The notes beneath the pieces were generated by a model that was not told the origin of the DNA, did not search any database, and saw only the letters and a list, made by a program, of their open reading frames with translations. Source: Metallyticus violacea (taxonomy: Eukaryota > Arthropoda > Insecta > Mantodea > Metallyticidae). Taken from it: DNA of 64,000 bases. Both the position numbers and the translations under genes were made by a program. How positions within the stretch are numbered: the first letter of the stretch is position 1; each line of letters starts with the position of its first letter. Of this stretch, positions 1 to 12,654 are shown in pieces. The stretch covers positions 68,039,001 to 68,103,000 of the forward strand of contig CM060833.1 of assembly GCA_030762175.1 (NCBI GenBank), in the 5' to 3' direction.

Positions 1-80
1 TATTGAAAAGTGAAATATAGTGTTTGTCTTTATCATACCTAGAAAATGCTAGGCTGGAAACTTATGGACCACCTCGTATG
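1..80 (+). mobile_element. 3' end of a mariner element, cut by the window edge
   Basis: The first bases read I-E-K-stop (stop at 11-13), the same transposase C-terminus seen in the mariner at 33.35 kb, followed by the same 3' untranslated stretch and terminal inverted repeat (about 52-78). By eye the two 3' ends are about nine-tenths identical. The rest of the element lies to the left of the window. Its terminus (GGACCACCTCGTA) looks less eroded than that of the complete copy. Confidence 0.85.
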
Positions 81-587
81 TTAGATTCACATTTTCTCAA
101 GGTAAAAATAATATCTCTGATTTACTTTAGTTTATGAAAAAACCATTACTTTCAAACCAGTATTGTGCTTGCTCAATAGTTCTGCTGGGTGGGAAAGCAG
201 TTGTAGACTTTTATGATTATTAAGAAAATATGTATCATTTGCATAAACTACTGTATGGCAGTAATAGCATTTGATGATCATTATAGTTTAAAGTATGCAA
301 AACAGCTAAGTTCATTAGTGCCCATAATAATAACATTAGGATACATAATTTATCATTATCAGGTACAGCAAGGGAACAAGAACCAGTCTCTGCGTAACAC
401 ATATATTTACCTCTCCTGTCTGAGATTACGTTATTCCAATGAATACTTCCTGTTTATAAATTTGAATATAAAATTTGAAAATGAACCCTTGCTCCATAAT
501 TTTCCATTTTTTGTAGTAAATGTCAAATGTAATGTTCCATCTAGCATTCATTTTCTTAATGTAAGAAAAAAAAAACCTTAACCAGAC

Positions 588-672
588 AGCTTGTTCTGAC
601 TGGGAACTGAACCCAGAATCTCCAGATTAGTAGTTGCATTGCAATTGCTACCATTAAACCACCAAGACAATC
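588..672 (-). repeat. tRNA-like SINE head (glycine-type box A), degraded
   Basis: On the minus strand the sequence has a pol III box A-like block (TGGTTTAATGGTAGC) and, about 40 bases later, a box B-like block (GGGTTCAGTTCC), with acceptor-like ends. The layout resembles a tRNA-derived SINE head rather than a functional tRNA, because the anticodon arm does not fold cleanly. No body matching the other SINE families here was recognised. Confidence 0.5.
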
Positions 673-768
673 ACTCAGTACAATGTAATGAATTCGATCT
701 ACAGGCATGTTGTGTTGTGAAGGAAGCTGGAAAGTAATTTTTACAATGACAAAATAAATTGCAAATGG

Positions 769-826
769 CCTTATAGTGCAGTTAATAAAGCACCTAGGAT
801 CCCGAGTTAAGTTCCTGGCTGGACAT
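769..826 (+). repeat. possible degraded tRNA-like SINE head
   Basis: The plus strand carries GTGCAGTTAATAAAGCACC followed by a box B-like GAGTTAAGTTCC, at tRNA-like spacing. It lies close to the minus-strand head at 588-672 and could be part of the same dead SINE cluster. The evidence is weak: two short motif matches only. Confidence 0.25.
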
Positions 827-1639
827 AAATATATTTTCTTTAATTAATAAGATTTCTTGTCATGTCTAGAGTCTGGTGTATGAATATGGGGCATGCTTTG
901 CATGTGTATCAGTTATTTAATAATCAGTTTGCCATTTCAGGACTGCAATTGGGCAGATAGCTGAAAACCTGTGTCCTGCCATATATTTATACAATACATT
1001 AGTAAAATGGGTGCAACTATATAGCATCTATATGCACTGCAAAGTTAACTATAATATTTATTATTTTGATGATGATAAATAACAAAAAAATTGTTAGCAC
1101 AGCAGCACTTAACTTCCCCTTGGTTCTAAGTCAAGAGCAAATGTGTTCAAACTCACTTAAAATGAGGAAACTACATATTTCTTGTCAAAAAGTTTCCAAT
1201 TAGGCATAGTTTATCAGCAACTGTTCAAAAGAGCCTAAATGATTTGTGCAATTTAAATTTCCTAAATCAGGGAGGAAAAGGGGTGGGAGGGAAACCACTA
1301 AAGGCAGATACACATAGTTAAGTCAGTTCTCTATTATCATTTGGTATAGTCATTATGTAAATTGTAAAAAGGATTAAAATAGAAGATATAAATATACCAT
1401 ATCTTGGCTAATGGAATTTATATCATTCATCACTTTTACTAAAGTGCATGATGTTTGGTTTGGTGGCGATCACAGTTGTAATTTTAGTGGCAATACAGCT
1501 TTTTGGCAGATAATGGAAATATTTATATTTTGCATCTAATGGCACTTTAGTAACTGACGTAAATAATAACTTTTGGTTAAGCATTGGGAATAAAGTGTGC
1601 ATAAACAAAATAATCATTATTTACAAAAGAGAATAAGCA

Positions 1640-2240
1640 ATGACAAAAACTGTAAGATGCACTATAAAAAGTACTTAAAATACGTGATTAAAGAAGCGAA
1701 GTCGGCATTTCTTAAAAGTTATCAGTATGTCCAACAATAAAATTAAAACTACATGGAATATAATTAAAAATTAATCCTGTAGGATAAATAAAGACGATAA
1801 TATATTCTATTTAAACAATGCAAAACTTAATAATTCACAGGATATTGCAAATTGCTTTTAATAGTTACTTTATAACCGTTGTTTAAGAGAAATGTATAAA
1901 CAGAAATGCAAGTACATGTTCAGTAGACACATTTTCATCATAAATTTACTGCTTGGTCAACTTCTCTCTACGAAATTGAAAAAATTATTAAGACACTCAA
2001 ATGCAAAATTTTGTCTGGATGGAATGAGATATGCACTAAATTATTAAAATTTTGTTAATATGAACTTATTAAATCTCTTTATCATGTAACCATTGAATAA
2101 TATGTGGTGTATTTCCAGAAAGATTGAAGCATGCTATTGTAAAGTCTCTTTTCAAAAAGGGTAAAAAAGTTTACCATTTAACCTACAGGTCTATATCACT
2201 TTTAAGTTCTTTCTGAAAGATTTTATAAATAATTATGTAT
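1640..2240 (+). pseudogene. non-LTR (Jockey-like) reverse transcriptase relic
   Basis: Frame-hopping translation gives blocks in the order expected upstream of and at the start of a Jockey-type reverse transcriptase: a KYLKYVIKEAKSAFLKSY-like connector, an EIEKIIKTLKCK block, a GWNEICTKLLK block equivalent to the usual xSGYDGISxKLLK, and a FKKGKK-like block at the place of the usual PLFKKGDK. Frameshifts and stops occur throughout. The family is inferred from recalled consensus, and nothing downstream (no FADD box) was found. It is a short, old fragment. Confidence 0.5.
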
Positions 2241-3066
2241 AACTACGTTATGAGCCCAAGCCATATAACATAATATTTGACCTTTGGAACACCGTTACCG
2301 GTCAGTAAATAGTTTGCGTAATGCTCGCTAGAGCGCTTATGCAGGTTTTAAATTACTACTCTCCACCTCAAGGTACTCCCTGCTTTTTGAGGACCAATGA
2401 TGAACATTGCTGCGAGCCCTGCTCGTAGCTCTATGCTCAATGTCATTGCTCATAACTACTTAACTTACGCAATGTGGTATAACTAATTCAAAGCAGGGGC
2501 GCTTAGATCACTCCCACGTACGTTGCCTTGTTGAAACAAAGATGAGTTGGTAGATATACACATCGTGCCAAACAGTTTCATAAACGGTAACAAAGATGCC
2601 TTAGCTAACTCATTTCATGTGAGAAGAAGACGTTAAAGCAGGCTATTGCAACTGGAATGGTGACTTTGGAACCTCATGTGAACGCCAGAAATCTTTAATG
2701 AAATTTACAAAATTGGCGCTGCGCTCTTAGCTCAATTGTTTGACAACTCCAACAGTTACTCTCATTTACGATAAGGACCGCATGAAAGCGCTAATGTTGC
2801 AAATTTAAACCGTGTTCAAACCAATTTGGCTTACAGAAACGTACTTTACATTTTCATTAATATGTATACTAATAATTTGCTTGTTGGCAATAGAAAGAAG
2901 ACCAAATAATTTTATGCGAAATTCCTTTGAAAGTGGTTATTTGCAGTTCCGAAACAAAGTTTTGTGCGTTGTTATGTCATGGGTTGATATCAAGGTTGTT
3001 TTTGGGATGCCTGCGAATTATACAATCATAGACGCATGATTTCGTTTGTTTTGATTTTCATAACAA

Positions 3067-3276
3067 ATGACACAGGGAAAAATATACTATTATTTATTCA
3101 AAAAGAAGTGCGCCGTGTTGGGGTGCAACACCCGGGGATTCAACAGGCAATTCAAAATGTTTCGTTTCCCGAAAAATGCTGAACGGCAAGTTTATGGCTA
3201 TTTGTGCTTGATTCTTGAAGATACAAATACATATTGCACCTTAAAAACTGTATCGACTCAAGTAACCTATGTTTAA
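3067..3276 (+). pseudogene. THAP zinc-finger fragment
   Basis: The frame contains KKCAVLGCNTRG followed by FKMFRFPKNAERQ. This is the first half of a THAP finger (C-x4-C, then the FxRFPK block and the ER preceding the usual tryptophan). After ERQ the match stops in this frame and would need a frameshift; the distal Cys and His of the C2CH set were not found. THAP domains bind DNA and occur in P-element-type transposases and host proteins. The isolated, broken state suggests a transposon remnant, but a host-gene fragment is not excluded. Confidence 0.5.
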
Positions 3277-3279
3277 AAT

Positions 3280-6200
3280 TATGTTTAAATGCTCTGTTTA
3301 TAGTGCCTTGTACAAAATGTGTTAAATGAGTAATACTATTTTTTTCACAGTATTTCAACAAAATATATCGTAAATTCATAGTTTATAGCTGGATAGTATT
3401 TTCCTTCTCTCCCTTTCTTTCCCAAAAAATATAGTGATAGGAACAGTGAAAACAGGAAAAGTAAAATGGGATTTCTTAATTCATTTTATTGCATTATCGT
3501 TACAGTGACATTATTTTAAGTTTTGAGAATTATCAAAAGTGACAACAGCGTAATTACTAATGAGCACTATTTAGAATTGACTTCTGATATCATCAATGCC
3601 CCAAAGATTGAGGGTAGTTATACATGCTGAAGGTTCGTCAGTTGCAGTACTTTATGAAACACATTCTGAGCAGTACGTAGAATATAACAGTACAAAAGTC
3701 GACTCACTTTCTAATCTAGAATATATAATAGCTCAATTTTAGTGGTTTTAATGTGATGTTGGCATTTAAATTTAATTAAATAGTGGTTAATATATTTAGA
3801 TCAGGTTCAAAGCAAAAATATCTAGGCAGCTGAAAAGCACTAAACCCACATTCATTCTTAAGTTCATTTTGAGGTTAGAAATGATCTTGATAGTTTAAAA
3901 GTCCGAAATTTTTATTTCTGAATGTGTAGCACATGCGATACATATAGAAATGAAATCTGAAATCTGTCTAGATCATCAAATCTTGCACTAATAAAGTGAA
4001 ATCAACTGTAAATTGACATCAATTTAATGAACATGCAAAACAAAATCTATACGATGCTATTTTTCTTTGTAGGGTACTGAGCAAAGCAGATGACAATTGC
4101 ATGTATCTAAGGCATTCTCAAAAATCAAGTAGAAACGACCAAGAATGGGACGACCTCAAGATTGTGCTCCTCCTTGTTTCAGTAAATTAATAATTTCATA
4201 AAACCTGCAGTCTTAACCTGGTATTATGCGTTTCTACCAATAATAAAATGTGAAGAGTCCCCTATATAGACACTGATTTTCCATACTGGAAGAAGCTGTT
4301 ACTGCCGATGAAGAGAGGATAAATGCTTTGCCAAAGAATGAGTGGCATACTACTTCCAGAGGCAGAGGTGGTAGTGTATAGAAGTTGCTATGGTGTATGT
4401 GAAAATTCAATAGTACGGCAACTTCTAATTGTTCAAAGTTACATATATAAACATTTTTGTAGCAACTCCCATATATACTGAGATTCATTTACTTTAGTAA
4501 TATTTATAGTGCATTTGTTGTTCCAACTTCCATAGCTTGTCACAATGAATGAATGGTGCAAGTGAGGCCATTAAGGCAATTGCCATTTGATTTTAAGAGA
4601 AACTGGCAAAGGCATGGTTAGAAAGTGCATCCTGTGCTTTTGCACTTTATTTTGGAATAATAAGCTGCTGGCTCTGCCCAATTTAACTGAAGTAATACAA
4701 CCTAACAACCATGCTATGTCCTTTATTGCAAAGTTAATTATTGCAGTAGACCATTGCCAATTGAATCAGAAGAGCGAAATTGTGTGATTTTTGCTTAGCT
4801 GCTGAAGATTTATCCTTTACTTAGAAACTTCCATGTGTATCAGGTAGAGTTCTGATTCTATTTGCCAGACCCATACAGATTAATAAATATTGTGTAATAA
4901 TTATCATTCAGCAGTCTGAACATCTAATTTACCAGTAATCTTGCAGTTAATATATAAAATAGAAATGTACTGTTTTATAGTAATCTATTGAGAACATTTT
5001 CATAACTAAACACGTAAGGGTTGAGATGCTTAGTAGCATGTAATTTTCCAGTGCTTTACCCTGTGAGTAAGCTTAAAGAGTATACCCCATAATCGGCAGA
5101 GCTATTAACAGATAATTAACACTTACATTTGGTATACTCTTGAGAATCTAAGGAATAATTCGATTTTCAGAATCATGTTATACAGCTCATAATATGATTT
5201 ACATAATTTATTGTTAGTTAAGGTTTAATACTTTTATTTGTGTTACTGTTGTTAAAGAGCATGTTTGCATTTTGCATTATACTTCCTTTTGCTTATTTGT
5301 AATCTACAACATGTGACGGCATTAAATTGACGTCGCCGTCGATATAGATGCTGAATGTTAGGAGGCCAAATTTGTAGCGGAGATAAAGTAGACATCGATG
5401 TTCACTAATGCAAACTCTTTGGGCGTCAAATTTTTGATGCAATTAATTACGACCTGTGTAGGTGCTTTCAACGATCACTACTGCCAACACGTTGGGCGTC
5501 AAATTTGTAGCAGAAATATATGCGACGACACCGACATCGTAGACATTGACGTGTCTAACACCACCATATGCTCGCATAGCTCAGGGTTTAATAATATACC
5601 TGGATTTTTCAGATTGATGCTTCTGGGGTGAAAGGAGTATGGTTTTGAGTATAACAAACTCACAATGGATAGAAATCTACAGAATTTATTAATGTTCTGT
5701 TATTACCACACAACAATACACTTTTCTGATTATGCTTTGAGAATATATGCAGACTGAATAGGAGACCGGCGTGATATAACGTATGTTTCTTTCCCGAAAA
5801 CTGTGCTTTTTGTCCTGTTGTAATTCGTATACAATTTTCCTATATAGATATTAATTCAAACTCGTAACACCTATCATTACCACAATTAATAATTTTGTAA
5901 TTTTTTCCATTAAATGTTAATCAGCACTTATCTTTACGCAATGCTAAAACACTGCTTCTTTATACGGAGGAAGAATTATGATTTCTGCTAATGGAATTTA
6001 AAACACATTTCTCGACGGAATCGAAAGCATAACCAACAAACTTTGAGATAAAAAAAAAAGTCACTTAATACAACAGGACTGTAATAATACTATACATTAC
6101 ATTACATTATATTACACTCTTCATTACATACAAACAGTTTACATTTTTAGGTTATGTACAGACTGTGTACATAAAATAATATTACGTTTTACTTTATATA

Positions 6201-6330
6201 TTCTTCCTAATATCCTACCTGCTTAGAATTGGGTTAGTAAAATCAGTTAGTATCAGATTTTAAACATGAACTTTCTGATAAGGTCGTATAATGGATGGGG
6301 AGCATAAAAATTATCTTACTATTTATATAA
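3280..6330. other. AT-rich stretch without recognised genes
   Basis: Only short unassigned open frames occur here. The one structured part is 5325-5600, which is richer in CG dinucleotides and carries three spaced versions of a GGGCGTCAAATTTGTAGC-like block. Nothing else was recognised. Confidence 0.5.
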
Positions 6331-6332
6331 TT

Positions 6333-6593
6333 TGTTTTGCTTGTAGTTTTCTTTCTTTTTCGGAGAAATTAAGTCATTGTTAAGCTTTCATCCAACTACA
6401 GAACCGTCGACAGCCTGAACAGTGAAATACAAGAAGCAAAGTTCCGATCTGTAACAGTAGCTTAGAACACACTAGCTAGATTTTTACGTCTTGTATTTGA
6501 CTCTCCAGGCTGTCGTCGGTTCTGTCTGGAATTTGGTGAAAGCTTAACAATGACTTATTTTCTCCGAGAAAGAAAGGAAACCACAAGTAAAAC
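6333..6593. mobile_element. foldback/MITE-like element with about 100-bp inverted arms
   Basis: The segment 6333-6435 is the imperfect reverse complement of 6487-6593. The shared blocks include TCATTGTTAAGCTTTCA, CAGAACCG(T/A)CGACAGCCTG and a CGGAGAAA block. The roughly 50-bp loop has no coding potential. Similarity fades outside the arms and no target duplication was identified, so the exact ends are uncertain. It could be a short nonautonomous DNA transposon or a foldback element. Confidence 0.75.
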
Positions 6594-6956
6594 GGAGGAA
6601 CAAACAAACAAAAAAGCTAGCAAGGCTTGCATTGATTACCTCTCGTGGTTGCGTTATCGACTCGCTCATCACAATCTTTGGTTCGCGCTTCGCCGGATAG
6701 TACGTACACATTTTGGCGCTAGATGATAAGGAAACTAAAATACCTCTTAATAGTGTTAATAAGAAGAGGATTTTGGTTGATGAGATTATTTCATATATTT
6801 ATGTTAAATTTAATTATTTCTTGAATATTTGATTTAATTAAAATTAGAAACAACGCTATTAACAACGAATTGCATATCTGTAGTAATCTTTGTATTAAAG
6901 TAAGGCAGTCTTCTCGTGCCGATCTCACGAGGCACAGGATTTCTACTTTGCCTGCG

Positions 6957-8582
6957 CCTTAACCCCTGCACAAATTCTCGAGCAGCGAGATCTGCAGTTC
7001 TGAACGACAGCGGAGAGAGCCGAATTCCTCAATCCCGAAAGGCAGGGTCAGTGTGGGTGGGGAAAATTCCAATGTGACCCCGTGACTGCATAATCTGCAC
7101 GCAATTTTTTTTTCTTTTCACAGTGATAGGCGTACGATTTCTGTCTTTTTTTTTACAAGAGGTGCGAAAACACTACAGTTTTCGGGGTGTGCTTAGAGAC
7201 ATGGTTTCCTAGATGTTTATTGTCCCCAAATTCCCTACCACATTGCAGGCATAGGAATTGTTTTGATGTACTCTTTATTGCACAAAATTTACACTCCCTC
7301 ATTCACACTGAAGTCACGTTAACATCACTTGAGAGAGTCGAATGCATTCTTTAGTTTTCAGTCCCCAATGGCAGTGGCGGCGGCAATAGTGCAATCTTGC
7401 ACTTTTCCAGCTTGCAGCAAAGAAAAGGAGATGCTATCAAGTTCTATTGTATCGGGTTTTGCAAGGGGAAGGCGATGGGATAATTTTTTTTTTTTTTAAA
7501 GCGAGGATCGTCTTTGGAGAATGATCTTCCTCTTTTGCGACCTTTCTTTAGTTTAGGGCATGGGTACTTATTCATTTTGGTTGTGATTGTGGAAATTCCC
7601 ATAATGGCATCCCAAAACACGCAAGCAAAATTTTCATTTTGTTCTGATAGGGGCACAGAACAGTTGAGACTTTCTTGTTTCCTCGCTTGGGCTTGTATTT
7701 CCTCTTTTTCATTGAGAACAGAAACATCTTTAGTGTCTATTATAAAGTCCATATTCCATTTAATGCTAGAATCAACACACGTGCAAGAGTACCCGTTTAG
7801 ATATATATTACATTCACTGCAGATAAATTTGTATTTACAGTGATGTCATTGTCTTACACAAATCATATTTATGCCGCTTTCGATGAAGATAGATCTTCCA
7901 TTCACCCCGTTCTTAATAATGCTGTCCTTGCTTATTTTCAAGCTTGCGTTGTGTCTACAACGAACGTCTTTCATTTTGCTGGTCACCTTTCCTTTCGTAA
8001 GCACAATGAGCCTTCGAACAGCTTGTTTTAAGGATATTTTAGCAAATATTACTTTGTTCAAACGTTTCACACGTTTTCCTTAGACATAGATATATTTCAG
8101 CGTGTGATGCATTTGCTTAATGTGCATATTTGTGTTTATGCCAGATTGCAACCTGTGACAGTAAGCCCTAGCATGTTGCATTACTCAAATATTTTTCCTG
8201 GAAGTGTGAAGCAAACTCAGAGATGTCAGGGTCACATTTCTATTTATCTATTGCAGTAGGAAGCATTACCTCAAACGCGGTGGCATCTTTCTTCTCACAA
8301 TCCTGTAAACATTTGCTTGTTTTTCTTGGCCTTTGACTTTTTGTATCTTTTTTCTCTAGGCTCTGTCCACGTGCCATGTACAATAGAGTCTCATTGTTGG
8401 CGCTTCCATTATTGAAATTAAAGCATTGAAGAAGCCCTCTCACTTCCTTTTTCACACTGCAAGCAAGAAACAGAGAAAGTTACTTCAATGCATTCGTTTG
8501 GAACTGAGAAGTTGTTCGGCGCTTTCAGCTGTCGCTCGGGACTGCAGTTCTCGCTGCCCGAGAATTTGTACAGTGACTAAGG
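6957..8582 (-). mobile_element. MULE copy 1 with terminal inverted repeats
   Basis: The segment 6957-7024 is an imperfect inverted copy of 8515-8582 (shared blocks ACAAATTCTCG, GCAGCGAGA, CTGCAGT, CGACAGC). The two arms bracket a decayed Mutator-like transposase on the minus strand (7444-8455). At about 1.6 kb it is much shorter than an autonomous MULE, and the transposase N-terminal half is missing. Target duplications were not resolved. Confidence 0.7.
7444..8455 (-). pseudogene. Mutator-like transposase, C-terminal half, decayed
   Basis: Read from 8455 downward with frame changes, the protein gives a DATAFEVMLPTAI block, a helix region ending in KRVKRLNKV, then LTKGKVTSKMKDVRCRH and a Cys-rich segment ICSECNIYLNGYSCTC followed by IKWNM. 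The last part is the first half of a SWIM finger (C-x-C), but the usual following Cys-x-His has been lost and the sequence jumps to a lysine-rich tail. A single in-frame TGA interrupts the long C-terminal frame near 7835. SWIM fingers close MULE transposases, and that assignment rests on recalled family pattern. It cannot encode an active enzyme. Confidence 0.7.
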
Positions 8583-8599
8583 TCAAGTCGAGATTTCAC

Positions 8600-9422
8600 G
8601 CATAGCTGCGAAGAGAAGCAAACGCCTCCTAAGGCCGCATTCACAATGAAAAGTGAACGCAAACATAATTTAATAAAACGCATTGTAGTTATATATAGGC
8701 ATTCAGACGCAAACGTAAGTATTAGTGAATTAAAAAAATAGCGAAGATCAAGTAACAGTTGATTAAAAATGGCTATCATTGTTATTCATTCATGCCAGGA
8801 TAAACTTTTTATTGTATACTATTACCTGTAGTTATACCGCGATCGGGAAAATTTGCGCCTACAACAGGGGAGCCCGCTTTGTACCACGGGAACTAACAGT
8901 CAATCGCCCCCTAAATAGCTGGAAATCAGTTAATGGATTTTGCATAAACGGCACCGCCGTCTGCTCAGAAGATATGACACAAAAATACAAAATAAAGATA
9001 AATCTGAATATTTTATAAAGAACCACATATGGAACACGCGTTTATCAACTAAAATCGTACCCATTTAAGCATGCAACATGCAAAACTGTCAATTATATCG
9101 ACAATGCAGAAGATATAGTGCTCTAAAATGCCACGTTTTCCTTCTTTTTTTCTTTTATTTATCATGAGTTTTACATTTACTTTTTATTTTCCTTTCATTC
9201 TTGTTTTATTTTATTTTCTATTAGATAATAATTTCAAAGTTTTGGTGGTGCTGCATATAAGGAAATAACTGAAACTTGCTATAAGAACACAAAGTAAAAA
9301 TCTCAAGGTCCATGGTATTTAATATATAATCATAAAACATTGCAATTGTTTTTTGTTACCACCAAGGCAGGCACATTTCAACAAACCTACCGACTATACT
9401 TCCTCATAATTAATGAACGATA
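8600..9422. other. no recognised feature
   Basis: AT-rich sequence with scattered short frames. I see no domain, RNA gene or repeat shared with the rest of the window. Confidence 0.4.
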
Positions 9423-9602
9423 CCGCCACGGGTGGCCGAGGTAGTTAAGGTGCGGACTTGTGAGCGGGAGGTCCAGGGTTCGAATCCCCTTAGGACCGTC
9501 CTCCCTGACTGAGATTTTCTCCAGGTTTTCATATCATGTATCATCAGTATCACCGCCTGTGGTGCCTAGTAGTAAAAAGGGCGTTAAACACTAATTAAAA
9601 AA
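9423..9602 (+). repeat. SINE family A, internally deleted copy
   Basis: The head has box A GGTGGCCGAGG-GTTAAGG and box B GGTTCGAATCCCC in the style of a serine/leucine tRNA. The body starts GTCCTCCCTGACTGAG, jumps over about 100 bases present in the 34.3-kb copy, and resumes at CATGTATCATCAG. It ends in GGGCGTTAAACACTA and a short A-run. Flanks ATGAACGAT and GTGAATGAT may be a worn target duplication. Confidence 0.85.
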
Positions 9603-11190
9603 AGTGAATGATCAAGATTTTTTACGTTAAATTCAACTGTTTAACGTCGACAGGTACTTTATAGCAATCCTTGCCGAGCCTGTTACCTGTAATCATTGCA
9701 ATGGCTAGCATTGTTTCAATAGGCCTTGCGGAATACCATTTCATTTCGCCAAAGTTCTACATCTTGCTTCACTCCTTGCTTCAGTGAGTATGTTTTAGTA
9801 ACTTTGCTGAGCTGAATATTCAAAATAAATCAGACACGCTTACATCTTAAAGCATCGTATCGGCCAACACGTTTCAACGACTTCACCGAACAAAATATCT
9901 TTCAATTTCCAAACGGAAATCATCCTTTACCTATTGACGTAGCGACAGGACTAAAGTTCCTTGGTCACTATACAAAAATAATACATAAATATTCATTCAA
10001 ACAAATCACATATACACCAATCAAAATCAGAGTAAAAAAAAATTGTAGTTCATAATCGCTAGCCCATGCAAAGGCTACAAAGTGATGCGTTGCATCTCAA
10101 AGTACAAGTGTTAAGATAAAATTACAAATCAGGCTTACATGTGTGCAAATATCTGTCACCACACAAATGATACCTTGTGTGTAGAATCCTAGCTCAGACA
10201 TAAACTGCTGAAAACTGATCATTCCATCCATTGAGTAATTATCGTATAAAGAAACAAAGACATCGATTTTATATCAGATTGCTTAATGAACACATATGTA
10301 GCACATAGATTCATGAAAAGTATTATTTACACCCACATCCGGCGAAACACAGCTCCCAAAATTTCGAATTACGTACCAAAAACGAGTTATAGAGGTCAGG
10401 CATATTTACTTTAAAAAACCTGAAAAAGAAAATTAGTTATAGACCCTGAAAAAAAGTTATCAATACATTGGGTTAGAAAAAAAAGTCTGGCGTCTCTTTT
10501 AAGTATCAGCTCGTTATTCAATTTGAAACGCATAAAAATTTTTTTTTCTTCAAAATGATCTCTCGGTGTACACCCGGCACCTCTCACTAAATCTGTCGCA
10601 ACATCGGTATAACATTTGCTTTTTACTTTATTTTAGTTAACTTTGCACAAAGTTGGACACTAGGGGCACGCTCCTAATTTGAATTCGTAAAAATTCCTAA
10701 GTCGAGATGTACATAAAGAAAGAGGAACACAAAAAATACAATGAACTGATAGATGAGTTAAGTTGCTGCTACTAGAGCTTTGTATGTTCTCTGGATCATT
10801 TATATTACTATTTTAAATTTTACCTGTATTGTTGCGATGGCCAAGGGGAGGAGTTGTGCACCTGGACCCGTTCACGTCTCTCGATAGACTTACGTTACTT
10901 CCATGCGAAAGCTTGCCAACATTACAACTATAAGCATAAGCTGAGCTTGGATTTTCTTAATTTTCACACACACTAGATGAGTATGCAATTAGCTCATGAT
11001 TGTTGATCTTCGCGAATATTTTGCTGTTATAATAATGATTGATCACATCATTGGTATTTTAATTATTGTATCCTATAATTAGCACATAATTTCCATCATT
11101 GAGTACCCCATATGCCACAATATTGTACGTATTATTGTCCAAAGAGTTGGAAGATTTTTCAACCTGTAATAGTTATGCTGGGCCATGATG
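9603..11190. other. no recognised gene
   Basis: Mixed AT-rich sequence with a few CG-containing patches (around 10330-10690). No coding frame of note and no recognised repeat. Confidence 0.4.
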
Positions 11191-11559
11191 TCCACTTAGC
11201 GATACAGAGAGAGCACCCTCTGGAATAAGTCCTGCCTCCTTTCACGAAAGTAAGCGGAGAGCAGGGGCGAAAACGGAATTGAATTCAAAGTAATGATTTC
11301 ATCGATGCGGAGAAGTAATAAGATCGGTCAATGTAGCAGTAGTAACGCACAGAAAAATAAGGAATCTTACGTCCAAAGTAACTTTTTGCAGGAAGCATGG
11401 TAGTAGTAAATCACATTCAGTGTGCAGCGAAATCAAATGGGAAAATTTAGTGCAGTAACACAACAGGTAAATGAAAGGATAATTATACGGGAAAAGGCGC
11501 TTTTAACACTGCAAGTTTTGTATGTATTCCGAACTGTATCAGCGAGTTATTTCTTAATT

Positions 11560-12110
11560 TGAGGTGGGACTATTGGCTTCCGTTGTATCAGATTTTAAAA
11601 GGGAAATGCGATGAGTTTTTGTTTTTATCCTTGTCCTTTTTTATTTCCAAGCTTGCTTAGAATATAATTCATTTTGCTGGTTGTTTTCCTTTGATAGGAA
11701 TAATGCTCCTGTCGAAAGCTTGTCTTTAACAAATGACATTAGAGCAAATACTGCTTTATCCAGACTTTTCACATGTTTTCATTGCAAATATATTTAAAAT
11801 CTGTTATTCGTTCGCTCTATGTGCATGTTGATATTTAGTCCGGTATGCAAGTCCAGCTTTTTGCACTACTACGTAGTTTTTCTTAAAGTATGAAGCAAAC
11901 TCAAGGTTTCAGGGCCACATTTTAATTTAACTTTGCAGTAGGAAGCAATATCTCAAATGCGATGGCATCTCTCTCTTCCAGTGATGTTCTTACAATCTTG
12001 TAAACATCTGCTTGTTTTTCTTCGCCTTTGGCTTTGTTTATATTTTGTCTCCAGGCCATGTCTATGAGTCATGTACAATAGTCTCGTTGAAATCCAGGCA
12101 TTATAGAAGA
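11560..12110 (-). pseudogene. Mutator-like transposase fragment, second copy
   Basis: Nucleotide alignment by eye to 7450-8420 is continuous except for a gap of about 450 bases that removes the SWIM region. Shared blocks include TAGGAAGCA, CTCAAA-GCG-TGGCATCT, AAACAT-TGCTTGTTTTTCTT and CATGTACAATAG. More substitutions and indels than copy 1; no usable reading frame remains. Confidence 0.65.
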
Positions 12111-12654
12111 ACTATGCTAAATCTGACATAAAATTTTGGGAATATATTACCAAGTTCCTATTTGATGCAATGGATAAAATGGATGGCACCTGAAATTCAC
12201 TCCTGTTGGATATAAGGAAGGCGCATGAAAAACCTAACCTCATGTAATTTAGTAACAGTAGTGTTATAATGTCGAAACTATAGCTATTAAGTCCATAAAT
12301 ACTTACACAGTCATTTTCATACTTTTTTAATAATTTGCCCTATGCATTTTTCATTATAATTAATACAAAATCTGTGTATTTTTAATTTCGAATGAGAGTC
12401 ACTGAGAATGTCTTGTGTGTATAAAACAGTACACAGGGACTGTCACTTGATTTCACTTCATTTACCTATGTTTCAACACTAATCCCATCAATTTTATGTC
12501 TGACGGACGAGGAGCACAAATCATAGCATCGTGCAATATTATATAAATCCTGCTTGGTTATTAGATGAATTCTTTCTAATTTAGCATATAACTACCAAAT
12601 CTCTAATTTTGTTCAGTGTGACTTGAAAAGGAATTTCGTTTGCAATATCTGTAA

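Noticed and set aside
213..581. 122-codon plus-strand frame
   Set aside because: No domain, low-complexity composition, ends in an A-run, and AT-rich DNA yields such frames by chance.
7060..7115. U1 snRNA-like stretch (AATGTG...GACTGCATAATCTG)
   Set aside because: About 14 bases resemble the U1 3' region, but the 5' splice-site-pairing end, the Sm site context and the remaining stems are absent.
8080..8455. Exon-intron model (donor GAG|GTAATG, acceptor TCTAAG) for a host gene on the minus strand
   Set aside because: Translation across the supposed intron continues Mutator transposase homology, phases would not join, and the segment is repeated with the same non-coding look at 11.8-12.1 kb. 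It is a decayed transposon.
9423..9500. Serine/leucine-type tRNA gene
   Set aside because: It is the head of SINE family A, repeated at 14.8, 34.3 and 58.8 kb with the same body.
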